From contig CAYSCW010000011.1 of assembly GCA_964429795.1 (NCBI GenBank), positions 1 to 64,000 of the forward strand: a stretch of DNA of 64,000 nucleotides. The letters run 5' to 3'. This DNA comes from CAYSCW01 sp964429795. GTDB lineage: Bacteria; Acidobacteriota; Aminicenantia; Aminicenantales; Aminicenantaceae. This document shows positions 17,366 through 26,105 of the stretch, in pieces. The notes beneath the pieces were generated by a model, which worked only from the letters and a program-made list of their open reading frames with translations, ran no database searches and was not told where the DNA came from. Within the stretch, counting starts at the first letter, position 1; the number at the start of each line of letters is the position of its first letter. A program made the translations under genes and the position numbers.

Positions 17366-18982
17366 CTATTGATCTTTTCTTCTGAAAGAGCTTGAGGCTT
17401 TAAACCGGGGAAGCTCTTCTGCCTCTGCGAGGAGGGAAATGATCTCTTGAGCCCACCGGGCAATCTGCACCGTGCCTCTGAGATCCCAATCTTCTCCGAT
17501 TTCGTCTGTGACCTGATGATACATCTCCCGTCGATATTCCTCGTTTTTTCTTATTATATAGTCTTTATCATCGCCGCGGGATGAGATTCCCTCATGAAGC
17601 CAGACCGCAGGGATACCTGCCCGGGCAAAGCTCAACTGATCGGAACGGAAAAAGTAGCCCAGGTGAGCCAGCCTCTCAGGAATGTAGCCGAGCTTGAGAT
17701 TTTCGGCCGCCTGGCGGCAGAAATCACCCAGGTCGGAATGCTTGGCTCCTATAGCATAGAGATTCTCGGTTTCTCCCCAGACATTGGTCATCTCAAAATT
17801 CAAATTGGCCAGAACAGAAGAATGGGGGACAGGAAGATGGCGGGCAAAATAATCCGACCCCAGAAGCCCTTCCTCCTCGGCAGTGGCTGCTAAAAAGATG
17901 AGGTTTGCTTTGAGGGTTTCAGGTTGTTGGGAGTAGAAACGGGCCAGGGCAAGAAGACAAGCGGATGCCGAACTGTTGTCCACAGCTCCGTTGTAGATTT
18001 GATCCCCCTCTTTTGCAGGGTCTTTTCCCAGATGGTCATAATGAGCCGAGAGGATGACATAACGGTCTTTAGCTTTCCTGTGTTTGCCCCGAAGAAGCGC
18101 ACCTACATTTTCAGTGGAAACCGTACGGAATTCAGGCTTCTGACGAACAAGGACGCTGATGTCGAGGGGAACAGGCTGAAACTCCTTATCCTCAGCCCGG
18201 GCTAAAAGCTCCGGGTGGTTCATACCCGCAGAGGCAAGGACAGACTCGGCTGCTTCTCCATGCAGCCAGCCTTGAAAGAAAAGTCTCTGTTCCCTATCCG
18301 AAAGGAAGAAGCGTTCCCTTGACCAGGAGTTCCTCACCACTTCCCAACCATAGCTTGCGCCTTTAGTGTCATGGATGATGAAGATGCCTGTAGCTCCCAG
18401 TTCTGCTGCCTTCTCAAATTTGTAGATCCAGCGGCCATAATAGGTCATATCTTCTCCGTCAAAAATGCCCCCTGGATAATTTCCAGGCTCGTTGATCTCC
18501 ACCAGGAGCACTTTTCCCTTTAAATTGGCACCTTTTATGTCATCCCATTCCCTCTCAGGGGCCTGGATGAGGTAGCCGCAGTAGACAAGCTCCCCTTCTA
18601 CTCCCTCAGGACAGTCTTCACGAAAAGAGTTGACCACAAAATCCTCGAAAATTTGGAGCTGGATGGACTCTTCACCTCCAAAAATCTCTACCTTAGCTCT
18701 GCTATCAGGAAAACTCCCTTCAAGGTCAAAAGGTTGACGGAAGCTTCCTCCAAAAAGAGGCTCAAGGCCAAGGCTGCGGAAGAAATTCTCTTGATAGAGA
18801 GAGGCAAGGGCCAAACCGCGGCTTCCCACAGCGCGGCCTTCCAGAAGATCATGGGAGAGAAAGCGAATATGGGCCTCGATCTCCTGAGGAATGATCGGTT
18901 TTATGCGCTGGGCTGGCTTCCTGCAGCCTGCAAGGAGAGAGACTATAACCAAGAAGACTATCCCTGATTTGATTTTCTTCAT
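17366..18982 (-). CDS. Lipoprotein M28 aminopeptidase with PA domain
   Basis: A lipobox (VSLLAGC, Cys about 20) predicts membrane anchoring. An inserted protease-associated domain lies around residues 120-250. The M28 di-zinc core is clear: SAHYDHLG (His, Asp), GAVDNSSASACLL (Asp), ATAEEEGLLGSDYF (Glu pair), NLNFEMTNV (bridging region), and WLHEG (His). Length 538 is normal for PA-M28 enzymes. Likely an exo-aminopeptidase processing peptides in the periplasm. It overlaps the upstream PfkB stop/start by 4 nt (ATGA), indicating translational coupling to an otherwise unrelated kinase. Confidence 0.92.
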   Translation of the reverse strand: MKKIKSGIVFLVIVSLLAGCRKPAQRIKPIIPQEIEAHIRFLSHDLLEGRAVGSRGLALASLYQENFFRSLGLEPLFGGSFRQPFDLEGSFPDSRAKVEIFGGEESIQLQIFEDFVVNSFREDCPEGVEGELVYCGYLIQAPEREWDDIKGANLKGKVLLVEINEPGNYPGGIFDGEDMTYYGRWIYKFEKAAELGATGIFIIHDTKGASYGWEVVRNSWSRERFFLSDREQRLFFQGWLHGEAAESVLASAGMNHPELLARAEDKEFQPVPLDISVLVRQKPEFRTVSTENVGALLRGKHRKAKDRYVILSAHYDHLGKDPAKEGDQIYNGAVDNSSASACLLALARFYSQQPETLKANLIFLAATAEEEGLLGSDYFARHLPVPHSSVLANLNFEMTNVWGETENLYAIGAKHSDLGDFCRQAAENLKLGYIPERLAHLGYFFRSDQLSFARAGIPAVWLHEGISSRGDDKDYIIRKNEEYRREMYHQVTDEIGEDWDLRGTVQIARWAQEIISLLAEAEELPRFKASSSFRRKDQ

Positions 18983-19881
18983 TTCTTCATTCCTTTCATG
19001 TAAGTTTCCTGGATGCCTCTGGCTCCGACAGCCCTTGAGGCCAGCTTGAGGCCAAAGGTTGAAGCCTTAACAGGGTCTTTTGCCTCAGCCAGAGCAACCG
19101 CTGTCGAGGCACAAAAGACATCGCCACATCCTGTGGTATCCACAACTTCACCCACTTCAGGGGAAGAGATAAGCTTGGATTCAGCCGGAGTCATCACCAG
19201 GACTCCCTCTTTGCCTAAAGTCACAAAAACTGCTTCAGTTCCTGAGCTAAAGGCTTGTTCTGCAAAATTTCTCATTCCCTCCGGAGAAGGCTCCTGCTCT
19301 GGATGTCCCAGCATGGAAGACATCTCTTTGCTATTGGCCTGGACAAAATGAACTCCTTCTGTCCACTTCCTCCACTCAAGCAGAGGCAGATATTTCCGTT
19401 TAACTCCGATCTCTCGGGAAAGAGGCAGAGAATGAATATCTATCCATATGGGACAGGAAGCCTTTCGGACGACACTTCTCCAGTCTTTCAGTTCGATATC
19501 AAACCCAGAATTGATGACCAGAATAAGCATGTCAAACAGAGGAAGATCTTGGATAATCCGAGAAGAATCCAAAGGAGGAACCACGGATTTGAGAATCTCT
19601 TCTCTCTCTCCGCTCGGAGGGTAATGGAGATAAACCAGGTTTCCAGGGCCGGCCATAATATTGATTCCTTTCCTCTGAAGCGTCGGCCATTTCTTGATGA
19701 TCCTTTCCACATCTTCGGCCAAACACTGGCCGAGATTGGTGTAGAGAAAGACCTCCCTTTCCAAAGCACAAAGAACAGACGCCTGATAGAGGACACCACC
19801 TATGCCTTTCCAGAGCGAGCCAGACTCATGGCTTATATGATCGAGAGTGATGGTCCCAATCAGGCCGAACTTTCCACTCAT
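18979..19881 (-). CDS. PfkB-family sugar/nucleoside kinase
   Basis: This ribokinase-fold protein carries the PfkB signature EVVDTTGCGDVFCAST, with the catalytic Asp in TGCGD, and the oxyanion-hole Gly region. The N-terminus (GLIGTITLDHIS) resembles adenosine-kinase/ribokinase-like carbohydrate kinases. MSGKFG at 19881 is the better start because the family begins with this beta-strand; a more upstream in-frame codon exists at 19923. Substrate cannot be deduced. It is translationally coupled to the M28 peptidase gene. Confidence 0.88.
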   Translation of the reverse strand: MSGKFGLIGTITLDHISHESGSLWKGIGGVLYQASVLCALEREVFLYTNLGQCLAEDVERIIKKWPTLQRKGINIMAGPGNLVYLHYPPSGEREEILKSVVPPLDSSRIIQDLPLFDMLILVINSGFDIELKDWRSVVRKASCPIWIDIHSLPLSREIGVKRKYLPLLEWRKWTEGVHFVQANSKEMSSMLGHPEQEPSPEGMRNFAEQAFSSGTEAVFVTLGKEGVLVMTPAESKLISSPEVGEVVDTTGCGDVFCASTAVALAEAKDPVKASTFGLKLASRAVGARGIQETYMKGMKK

Positions 19882-20056
19882 TTCTTTATTTAATTTTATA
19901 ACTCTGAGTAAGGTTTTTGGCAATTTTTCCTCTTTGTTCGTTATTTATGTTATATTATTCGCTCCGGCGTTTAAAGAAAAATGTAAGATGCAAAGTCCGT
20001 AGGGCAATGCTTTATGCACATGACGAGCGGAAACAAAAAGGTAAGGCCTCAGGATA

Positions 20057-21445
20057 ATGAAGGAATTTCTCCTCGATTTGGGTCGTGTGCAATTCCCCCT
20101 AAAAATTCCTGACCACACCGATATCCTCCCCATGGGAAAGGCAACACCTCTTCCCCTACCCGAGGAAGAAATCCATCATGCCCTCAAAAATCCCGCAGAC
20201 ACTCCTCCATTGAAGGTCATCGTTTCTCAGAAGCTTCGCCGAAATCCTCGGGCGAAGGCTGTGGTGGTCATTTCAGATAACACCCGGCCGGTCCCCTATT
20301 CAGGAGATTCAGGCATCCTTTTCCCCGTGGTCGATGAAATGATAAAAGCCGGACTTCCCTCCTCTCAGATTAGCCTCCTTGTAGCTACAGGCACTCATCG
20401 ACAGATGGCTGAAGAAGAGCTAGGAAAGATGCTCGATCCACGTATTTTTTCTCTGGGCATTCCCATCATCCAACACGACAGCCGTGATGAAAGGGACCTG
20501 ACTCTTGCAGGAAAAACAGAACTGGGAGGGGAAATCCTACTCAATCGTTATTATATGGAAAGTGATATAAAAATTTTGACCGGACTGGTAGAAAGCCACT
20601 TCATGGGCGGTGCCTCGGGGGGAAGAAAATCCATCTGCCCCGGCCTCATGAGCGAGTCCTCCATCCACCTTCTCCACAGCGGGCCTCTCCTCTCATCCCC
20701 CCGTGCGACAGATCTTATCCTGGAAGGAAACCCTGTCCATGAGGAAGCCCTCCGTGTCGCCCGGATGGCTGGATGCGACTTCATCATCAACGTCACTCTT
20801 GATTCTCGCTACAGGCTAACAGGCGTCTTCGCTGGAGATATGGAGAAAGCTTTTCTATCTGCCTTTGAAAAGCTCAAAAGCTACGCCGCCATCCCTGCTG
20901 AGCGGACATACCATCTTGTCCTCAGTCACACAGGTTATGTCGGAGTCAACCATTATCAGGCAGCCAAGGGGGCCTTGACCTGTGTGCCTTTGATCCAAGA
21001 AGGGGGGATCTGTCTCCTGGCGGCCCACCATACTGATCCTGATCCCATCGGAGGCTCAAACTATAAAGATATGATGCATCTCTTAGGGGAATCGGGGACG
21101 GAGAAATTCCTCAAAATGATCATCGATCCGGAATGGAATTTTGTTCCAGAACAATGGGAGGCACAGATGTGGACCAGGCTTTTTAAGAAAACCCCTCCCC
21201 AAAACCTGATCTACTGCACGCTTGATATTCCTGAGGAGGAATTTTCCTGGCTGCCAGGCAAAGATGCCAGATCTATTGTCCCGCAGGCAAAATCCCTCCA
21301 GGAGCTGGTGGAGAAATCCCTTGCTTCAACCCTTAACATCCTTCGCCAGCGTCTTCAGAAGGAGCCGAGGGTGGCTCTTCTTCCTGATGGACCCTACGGC
21401 ATTCCCCTGCATAAGGAAAAAGATGATCGGAAGCCTTCTGATTAA
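20057..21445 (+). CDS. LarA-like (DUF2088) nickel-pincer racemase family protein
   Basis: This belongs to the lactate racemase LarA family, whose characterised members use a covalently bound nickel-pincer nucleotide to racemise or epimerise 2-hydroxy acids. Diagnostic blocks are VISDNTRPVP, LVATGTHRQM, IIQHDSRDE and GGASGGRKSICPG, with Lys in the position of the cofactor-linking lysine. Length 462 is somewhat longer than LarA. No larB, larC or larE is visible in this window, so the cofactor must come from elsewhere. Divergent from the PfkB gene. Confidence 0.86.
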   Translation: MKEFLLDLGRVQFPLKIPDHTDILPMGKATPLPLPEEEIHHALKNPADTPPLKVIVSQKLRRNPRAKAVVVISDNTRPVPYSGDSGILFPVVDEMIKAGLPSSQISLLVATGTHRQMAEEELGKMLDPRIFSLGIPIIQHDSRDERDLTLAGKTELGGEILLNRYYMESDIKILTGLVESHFMGGASGGRKSICPGLMSESSIHLLHSGPLLSSPRATDLILEGNPVHEEALRVARMAGCDFIINVTLDSRYRLTGVFAGDMEKAFLSAFEKLKSYAAIPAERTYHLVLSHTGYVGVNHYQAAKGALTCVPLIQEGGICLLAAHHTDPDPIGGSNYKDMMHLLGESGTEKFLKMIIDPEWNFVPEQWEAQMWTRLFKKTPPQNLIYCTLDIPEEEFSWLPGKDARSIVPQAKSLQELVEKSLASTLNILRQRLQKEPRVALLPDGPYGIPLHKEKDDRKPSD

Positions 21446-21593
21446 ACTCAGATCCCTGACTCCTTTCAAAGTGGGGAGTAAAGGAGAAGAGGAGGAAGAA
21501 ACACGACCAAGGGTATGGGAAAAGCCAGAAGAAAAGAAAAATAAAGGCTGGATAGAAGCCTATTTCATGAGGAAAACGATAAAAGGCTCATGA
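21423..21593 (+). CDS. Possible small charged protein between larA-like and DUF72 genes
   Basis: A 56-codon frame starts at the ATG inside the end of the LarA-like gene and stops in a 4-nt ATGA overlap with the DUF72 gene. The product is Lys/Glu-rich (GEEEEETRPRVWEKPEEKK). The spacing fits a coupled operon gene, but there is no homology I recognise. It may just be translated spacer. Confidence 0.25.
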   Translation: MIGSLLIKLRSLTPFKVGSKGEEEEETRPRVWEKPEEKKNKGWIEAYFMRKTIKGS

Positions 21594-22309
21594 TTTATCG
21601 TCTAGGCACATCTGGATGGAGTTATGAGGGCTGGGAAGGAAGATTCTATCCTGAAGATATGCCTCAAAGGAGCTGGCTTCCTTATTATGCTCAACATTTC
21701 AACACCGTGGAGATCAACATGACCTTCTACCGCTTTCCTAAACCAGAGACTCTTAAAGGCTGGCAGGCTAAGGTCCCCCAAGGTTTTAAATTCACCCTGA
21801 AGGCCAACCGCCAAATCACCCACTTGAAACGAATAAAAGGAGTCAAAAGCGAAGTCCGTTATTTCTACATCCTGGCCGACTCACTCGGAGATAAATTGGG
21901 CTGCATTCTCTTCCAACTCCCCCCTTCGCTTACTCTAGATATGGATCTTCTCAAAGAATTTCTCCAGACTCTTACTCCCTGTTATAGAAATGTCATCGAG
22001 TTCCGTCATGAAAGCTGGTACAGAGAAGAAGTCTACCAGCTTCTCAAAGCCAATAACGCCATCTTTTGCACGGTCTCCTCGACTAAAGTACCAAAAACAG
22101 TGATCGAAACAACCAAGACATGTTATTTCCGCTTTCATGGACTGACAGGTGGGTACCGGTACAGCTATCCTGAGCAAGAACTGGAATGGTGGGCAAAAAC
22201 CATAAAGGAGACCGCTGCCGAGGATTGTTATGTTTACTTCAACAATGATTACCACGCTCATGCTGTCCACAACTGCAAGACTCTGGGCAAAATCCTCGGA
22301 GTCTATTGA
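21590..22309 (+). CDS. DUF72 (YecE-like) TIM-barrel protein
   Basis: The 239-residue product begins with YRLGTSGWSYEGWEGRFYPE, the DUF72 N-terminal signature. It continues with FNTVEINMTFYRFP, FKFTLKANRQITH, LGCILFQLPPS, VIEFRHESW, YFRFHG and a C-terminal VYFNNDYHAHAVHNC. The family has a TIM-barrel fold related to UV-endonuclease/xylose-isomerase-like enzymes; biochemical function is unknown. The start overlaps the preceding small frame by ATGA. Confidence 0.93.
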   Translation: MIYRLGTSGWSYEGWEGRFYPEDMPQRSWLPYYAQHFNTVEINMTFYRFPKPETLKGWQAKVPQGFKFTLKANRQITHLKRIKGVKSEVRYFYILADSLGDKLGCILFQLPPSLTLDMDLLKEFLQTLTPCYRNVIEFRHESWYREEVYQLLKANNAIFCTVSSTKVPKTVIETTKTCYFRFHGLTGGYRYSYPEQELEWWAKTIKETAAEDCYVYFNNDYHAHAVHNCKTLGKILGVY

Positions 22310-22471
22310 GACGGGAAATCAGGGATTGCCTCTGCTTTTCAATTTTTGTTAAAATAGGCGAGGGAAAGAGCTTGAAATGAAAGAACAACTGGTGCTCTTG
22401 AGTCTTCTCAACTCCGTCTCTCTCGGGTAGTATCCTTTCTTCAATGACCCGTAAGCGATAAGAGAAAAAAA

Positions 22472-23065
22472 ATGATGGAAATCTGGCAAACTCTCGGACA
22501 TCTGATATCCTTCAGGACGATCACCTCCATTCTCCTTTTTCTTGCCCTGCTCTGGTTTTTGAAGCTGACGGTCAAAAAACAGATTGAATATTTGTTCCGC
22601 GCTTCCCTCATCTTGATCTTCATCTTTCTTATTTTCATCTTTTTTCAGCGGAGTGAGATCGGCAAGTGGGACATATTCGAAATCAAGGGAAAAATCTTCC
22701 CTGAAAAAATTCTCACTTTGAATTATCATCAGGATAGAGAGATCTTGAGTGAAGATATCAAGCTCCGTTATGTGTTTAAAGAGCCAAAGCCAAAGCTCGT
22801 TCTTACCTTGGATAAAAGAGGAAATTATCTTCACCTGTGGAATTTTTCCTCCCTTAACCTTGTGCTGAAGGCTTTAGATCTTCCCGAGGTTCATCAAGGA
22901 GTGCCTGAGCTGGCCTCAATAACCGGGTCTCGGTCTGACATAAGGCAGTACCGATGGGGAGACTACCCTCTGGGTATTCTCATCATCGAGCGGGACCTCT
23001 GCCAGGATAAAAAAAAATTTCAATCCTACCACTGCCTCTCTGCTCTCACCATAAAATACAGATAG
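22472..23065 (+). CDS. Membrane protein of unknown function
   Basis: The 197-residue product has two predicted membrane helices (about residues 17-32 and 43-62: LIFIFLIFIFF) and then a soluble C-terminal domain of mixed alpha/beta character, probably extracytoplasmic. No family recognised. Convergent with the pgs genes. The last ~20 residues, after a run of nine A's near 23010, look less protein-like, while the antisense strand there looks coding; the natural C-terminus may be truncated. Confidence 0.5.
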   Translation: MMEIWQTLGHLISFRTITSILLFLALLWFLKLTVKKQIEYLFRASLILIFIFLIFIFFQRSEIGKWDIFEIKGKIFPEKILTLNYHQDREILSEDIKLRYVFKEPKPKLVLTLDKRGNYLHLWNFSSLNLVLKALDLPEVHQGVPELASITGSRSDIRQYRWGDYPLGILIIERDLCQDKKKFQSYHCLSALTIKYR

Positions 23066-23184
23066 ATAAAGACTGGTGCCCTTTCCCATGGGGAGATCCC
23101 TTCTCACCCATTGATGGAAATCAAGGGACACGTTATCGATCTCAGAAGATAGGCACATGTCCCTGATTTCCTCAGCAGAAGGAA

Positions 23185-24294
23185 TCACTGCAGGACTTTT
23201 CTCATCACAACCACAAGAAACACCAAAAATAAATATGTAGCAGCGCTGAAGATAAATTCCGGCTGTTCTTTCCTGGTTATCTGATAAAGTGTCCCCTTGC
23301 CAGGCAGCGGAAGAGGGATCGGATCCCAGGGAAGACCGTAGCGGTGGACAAGACCTCTGATATAAAGAAGATGAATTACAGGTATACACCGGTACGCCAT
23401 TTCGTGGATGATCCCTCTTCTTTCCGGTGGAGAAATACGATCCACCTCGACCAGTCCGGGCTTCAGTTTCAAAACCTCAGGATCGTTACCCATACTCGGC
23501 CAGCTTCCCCCGATGTTTACCAGAGCCTTTATCCCCTCCTTTCCAGCCTGCTCTCTGTAAAGGGCCACTCTCAACTGGACATTGCGCTCCAGATTCTGCT
23601 CCGTAATGAAGAAAATGCCGCTCTCTTTTATATCTCGAACAAGAAGGGATCGGGTCTGCGTTTCTACATCTTCTCCCCTGTCCCTATCTCCTCCCAGAGA
23701 CAGGGCGATGGGCTCCCAATCAAGAACATGGGCTTTCAACAAACATTCATGCATGCGAAGCCAGTGAAAGCGAGGATGATTGGCCCCCCATTGCGAGGCT
23801 CCCAGGGAGGATATCACCAGCGGCCTGAGGTTCAGGGCTCGAGAAGCAGAAAGCACAGCCAGGATCAGGGCAGGAAAAGAACCTGACGCTGCAACGGCTA
23901 TAGTCTCTCCTCTTTTTATCCCAGCTTCTTTCAGCAGGAAAACGACCAGGGCAGCAAAATTGGGATTTGTTGTGGTTCTTTTAGCCTCCAGCTGACCTAG
24001 AGAGGTGGTCAAAGGTGAGTGTTTCAGTCCGATGAGTCCTGTCCGGTTCGGATCGAATTGTTGATCTATAGGAATCCCCTCTGCTTCCCGGCACTCCTTG
24101 AGAACCTCCATACCCTGCTGCATGATCTCAGAAGCTGTAACCATCTCTTTCTCTAAGTTCTCCTTCCCTTTGAATACCACAGCTCTGGCCGCAACAAGAA
24201 ACAGGACACTTAAGGCAAAAAGAATGAAGAGGACTTTGCCGTTTCCGCTTTTCCCCTCTTCAGGAACAAATCCTTTGCCTAACAATCTTCTCAT
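23185..24294 (-). CDS. pgsW: Poly-gamma-glutamate system protein (PgsW-type)
   Basis: The gene follows pgsC and encodes an anchored protein: a membrane helix near the N-terminus (KVLFILFALSVLFLVAARAVVF), a long extracytoplasmic domain, and a second helix near the C-terminus (YLFLVFLVVVMRKVLQ). Motifs such as GETIAVAASGSFPALILAVLSA, SLGASQWGANHP, and INIGGSWPSMGNDP-like VNIGGSWPSMGND agree with the poly-gamma-glutamate system protein family that accompanies pgsBC. The ATG at 24294 is preferred; an upstream TTG at 24321 is possible. Specific biochemical role is not known. Confidence 0.75.
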   Translation of the reverse strand: MRRLLGKGFVPEEGKSGNGKVLFILFALSVLFLVAARAVVFKGKENLEKEMVTASEIMQQGMEVLKECREAEGIPIDQQFDPNRTGLIGLKHSPLTTSLGQLEAKRTTTNPNFAALVVFLLKEAGIKRGETIAVAASGSFPALILAVLSASRALNLRPLVISSLGASQWGANHPRFHWLRMHECLLKAHVLDWEPIALSLGGDRDRGEDVETQTRSLLVRDIKESGIFFITEQNLERNVQLRVALYREQAGKEGIKALVNIGGSWPSMGNDPEVLKLKPGLVEVDRISPPERRGIIHEMAYRCIPVIHLLYIRGLVHRYGLPWDPIPLPLPGKGTLYQITRKEQPEFIFSAATYLFLVFLVVVMRKVLQ

Positions 24295-24395
24295 CACGCC
24301 AGATGCCCAAAGATATTGCAACTCTCAGGACTATTTTCTCGAGCGATCATTCTTCCTTCCCATGTAGCGAATCCCTGCCCCGGATGATCTCTTTG

Positions 24396-24836
24396 CTACC
24401 GAATCAACCAGCCAAGAATAGAAACCAGCGCATAGGTCAGAGTGGAAACGATGAGCAATGAAGCCAGGGTGGGAATAATTTTCTGTTTTTCCAGGTTATT
24501 GGCCAGAAGCCCTGGAATCAGCCATCCGATAACTTTAAGACCGAAAGGATCCTGATAGAAATGAGGTAAGAGAAGATACCAGATTTGAGCCCACAGAGCG
24601 CCCAGCAGGATAAACATCATAAATCTGCGCTTTCCAAAGAGGATCAGAAACCGAGAGAGGAAGCGGTAGGATAAAAGGCTCACAAAAGCAACAGCGACCG
24701 TGGCAGCAACTCTTAAGGGTTCATCCAAATAAAGGGCGATGTATGCAGGCACAATTATCCCTCCAGGATAGATATCCATGAGTTCAACATAGATAAATGC
24801 GACTCCAATTCCGATGATGAGAGTCTCATATACCAT
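24396..24836 (-). CDS. pgsC: Poly-gamma-glutamate synthesis protein PgsC/CapC
   Basis: This 146-residue integral membrane protein has about five helices and the family N-terminus MVYETLIIGIGVAFIYVELM with YPGGIIVPAYIALY. Start 24836 is chosen because homologues begin with this helix, and it overlaps the pgsB stop by 11 nt. PgsC forms the membrane synthase complex with PgsB, polymerising and probably exporting poly-gamma-glutamate. Length matches the ~149 residues of the Bacillus protein. Confidence 0.85.
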   Translation of the reverse strand: MVYETLIIGIGVAFIYVELMDIYPGGIIVPAYIALYLDEPLRVAATVAVAFVSLLSYRFLSRFLILFGKRRFMMFILLGALWAQIWYLLLPHFYQDPFGLKVIGWLIPGLLANNLEKQKIIPTLASLLIVSTLTYALVSILGWLIR

Positions 24837-26025
24837 AAGACTTTCCTCTGCTCTCCCAATAATTGACCAAACTCTCGCCCGCTCCACCGATATTCCCCAT
24901 CCCTACCAGGAGGCATTCACCTTTTTCCTTTTCCAGGATACAGCTCATGATCCTTTCGGGCGACTGGCTCTTGAGAACGCTGAAAGACTCTTTCTCTGTT
25001 CCTCTAAATTTGCGCCTGAACGCATGAGCATGAAAGCCAACAAGATAAATCTGGCTGAACAGGGAGAAGGCATCCTCCTTGAAGGCTCGCAACCACTGAA
25101 GTGTCCTGTCTCCCCTGTCCCCTCTCAGGTTGAGAAGTCCCACAATCTTCTTTTCCTGAAAAACGCCTCTTTCTTTAAGAAAGGAAAGGACAATTCCTGT
25201 GGATTCAGGATCATTGGCCGCAAAACAGCTCACAAAGTCAAGCGAACGAGGAGGCTTGCCCCAATCTGCTTTCCAGATTTTCAGACTCCCAAAATCCGGC
25301 TTGGATTTGGCCATTCCACGCAGAGCCTCATCCCGGCTTACTTTCAGGTGTTTGGCCACAGCCAAAGCCAGACTGACATTTTCCTTCCATTCAAAAAAAG
25401 GGAATTTCTCACTGGAAAAAAGAGAAGCATCATATGAATCCTGTGATATACGAATGATTTTCGACTTTCGCTCCTCTTCCAACTTGTGAGAATCTGGATA
25501 AAACTCCTCCCGGGGAATAAAGACCGTGCTTCCTTCTGGAATCCAGGATGAAAAGACCCGAGCAATTCTCTCTTTGGATGAGCCCATTTGGGCCAGATGA
25601 TCAAGGCGGACATTGGTGATCACCATTATCTGCGGCCTTATAATCCGTATGGACTCTATGTACCCTGATTCAGGATGGATACCCATCATTTCACAGACTA
25701 AAGCATCGATCCCCAGCCTGGCTCCAGATTGGAGGATTCTCTTCTGTTCGAGGACAGAAGGCAATCCTCTTCTTCGAATCTCCTCCTCCCTGCCATCAGG
25801 AAAAATAGCGACCGGTTTTGATCCGGTGGTTTTGGCCAGGACACAAAGACCGCTCTCTCTCAAGGAAGAGGCGATGAGCCTGGTGACACTCGATTTTCCC
25901 CTTGTGCCTGTGACACATATACGCAGAGGAACTCTGCGGATTCTACGGCTAACAGAGAGACGCTCTGCGATCAGATAGATAAGGAACAGGAAAACGCATG
26001 TGGCTGTAAAAACAAGCTCTCTGAT
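24826..26025 (-). CDS. pgsB: Poly-gamma-glutamate synthase ligase PgsB/CapB, probable AUC start
   Basis: PgsB is an ATP-dependent amide ligase of the Mur-ligase type. The frame reads an N-terminal membrane helix (LVFTATCVFLFLIYLIAE), then the P-loop TGTRGKSSVTRL, then TNVRLDHLAQMG and FAANDPEST. The first ATG/GTG/TTG codon in frame is the TTG at 25863, which lies after the P-loop, so it cannot be the start. The frame is closed by TAA at 26043. GGGAGGAG (26040-26033) is followed after 7 nt by ATC at 26025, giving 399 residues, close to the ~393 of Bacillus PgsB. A rare AUC start (or the ATC at 26031) is therefore inferred; a base error is the alternative. No pgsA/capA is adjacent. Confidence 0.82.
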   Translation of the reverse strand: MRELVFTATCVFLFLIYLIAERLSVSRRIRRVPLRICVTGTRGKSSVTRLIASSLRESGLCVLAKTTGSKPVAIFPDGREEEIRRRGLPSVLEQKRILQSGARLGIDALVCEMMGIHPESGYIESIRIIRPQIMVITNVRLDHLAQMGSSKERIARVFSSWIPEGSTVFIPREEFYPDSHKLEEERKSKIIRISQDSYDASLFSSEKFPFFEWKENVSLALAVAKHLKVSRDEALRGMAKSKPDFGSLKIWKADWGKPPRSLDFVSCFAANDPESTGIVLSFLKERGVFQEKKIVGLLNLRGDRGDRTLQWLRAFKEDAFSLFSQIYLVGFHAHAFRRKFRGTEKESFSVLKSQSPERIMSCILEKEKGECLLVGMGNIGGAGESLVNYWESRGKSYGI

Positions 26026-26105
26026 TGAGATTCTCCTCCCTTAGCTTAAATCTACACCAAACAGAAAAATCTTTCCAGCCCGGATAACACGATACTCCGC
26101 TTCAA

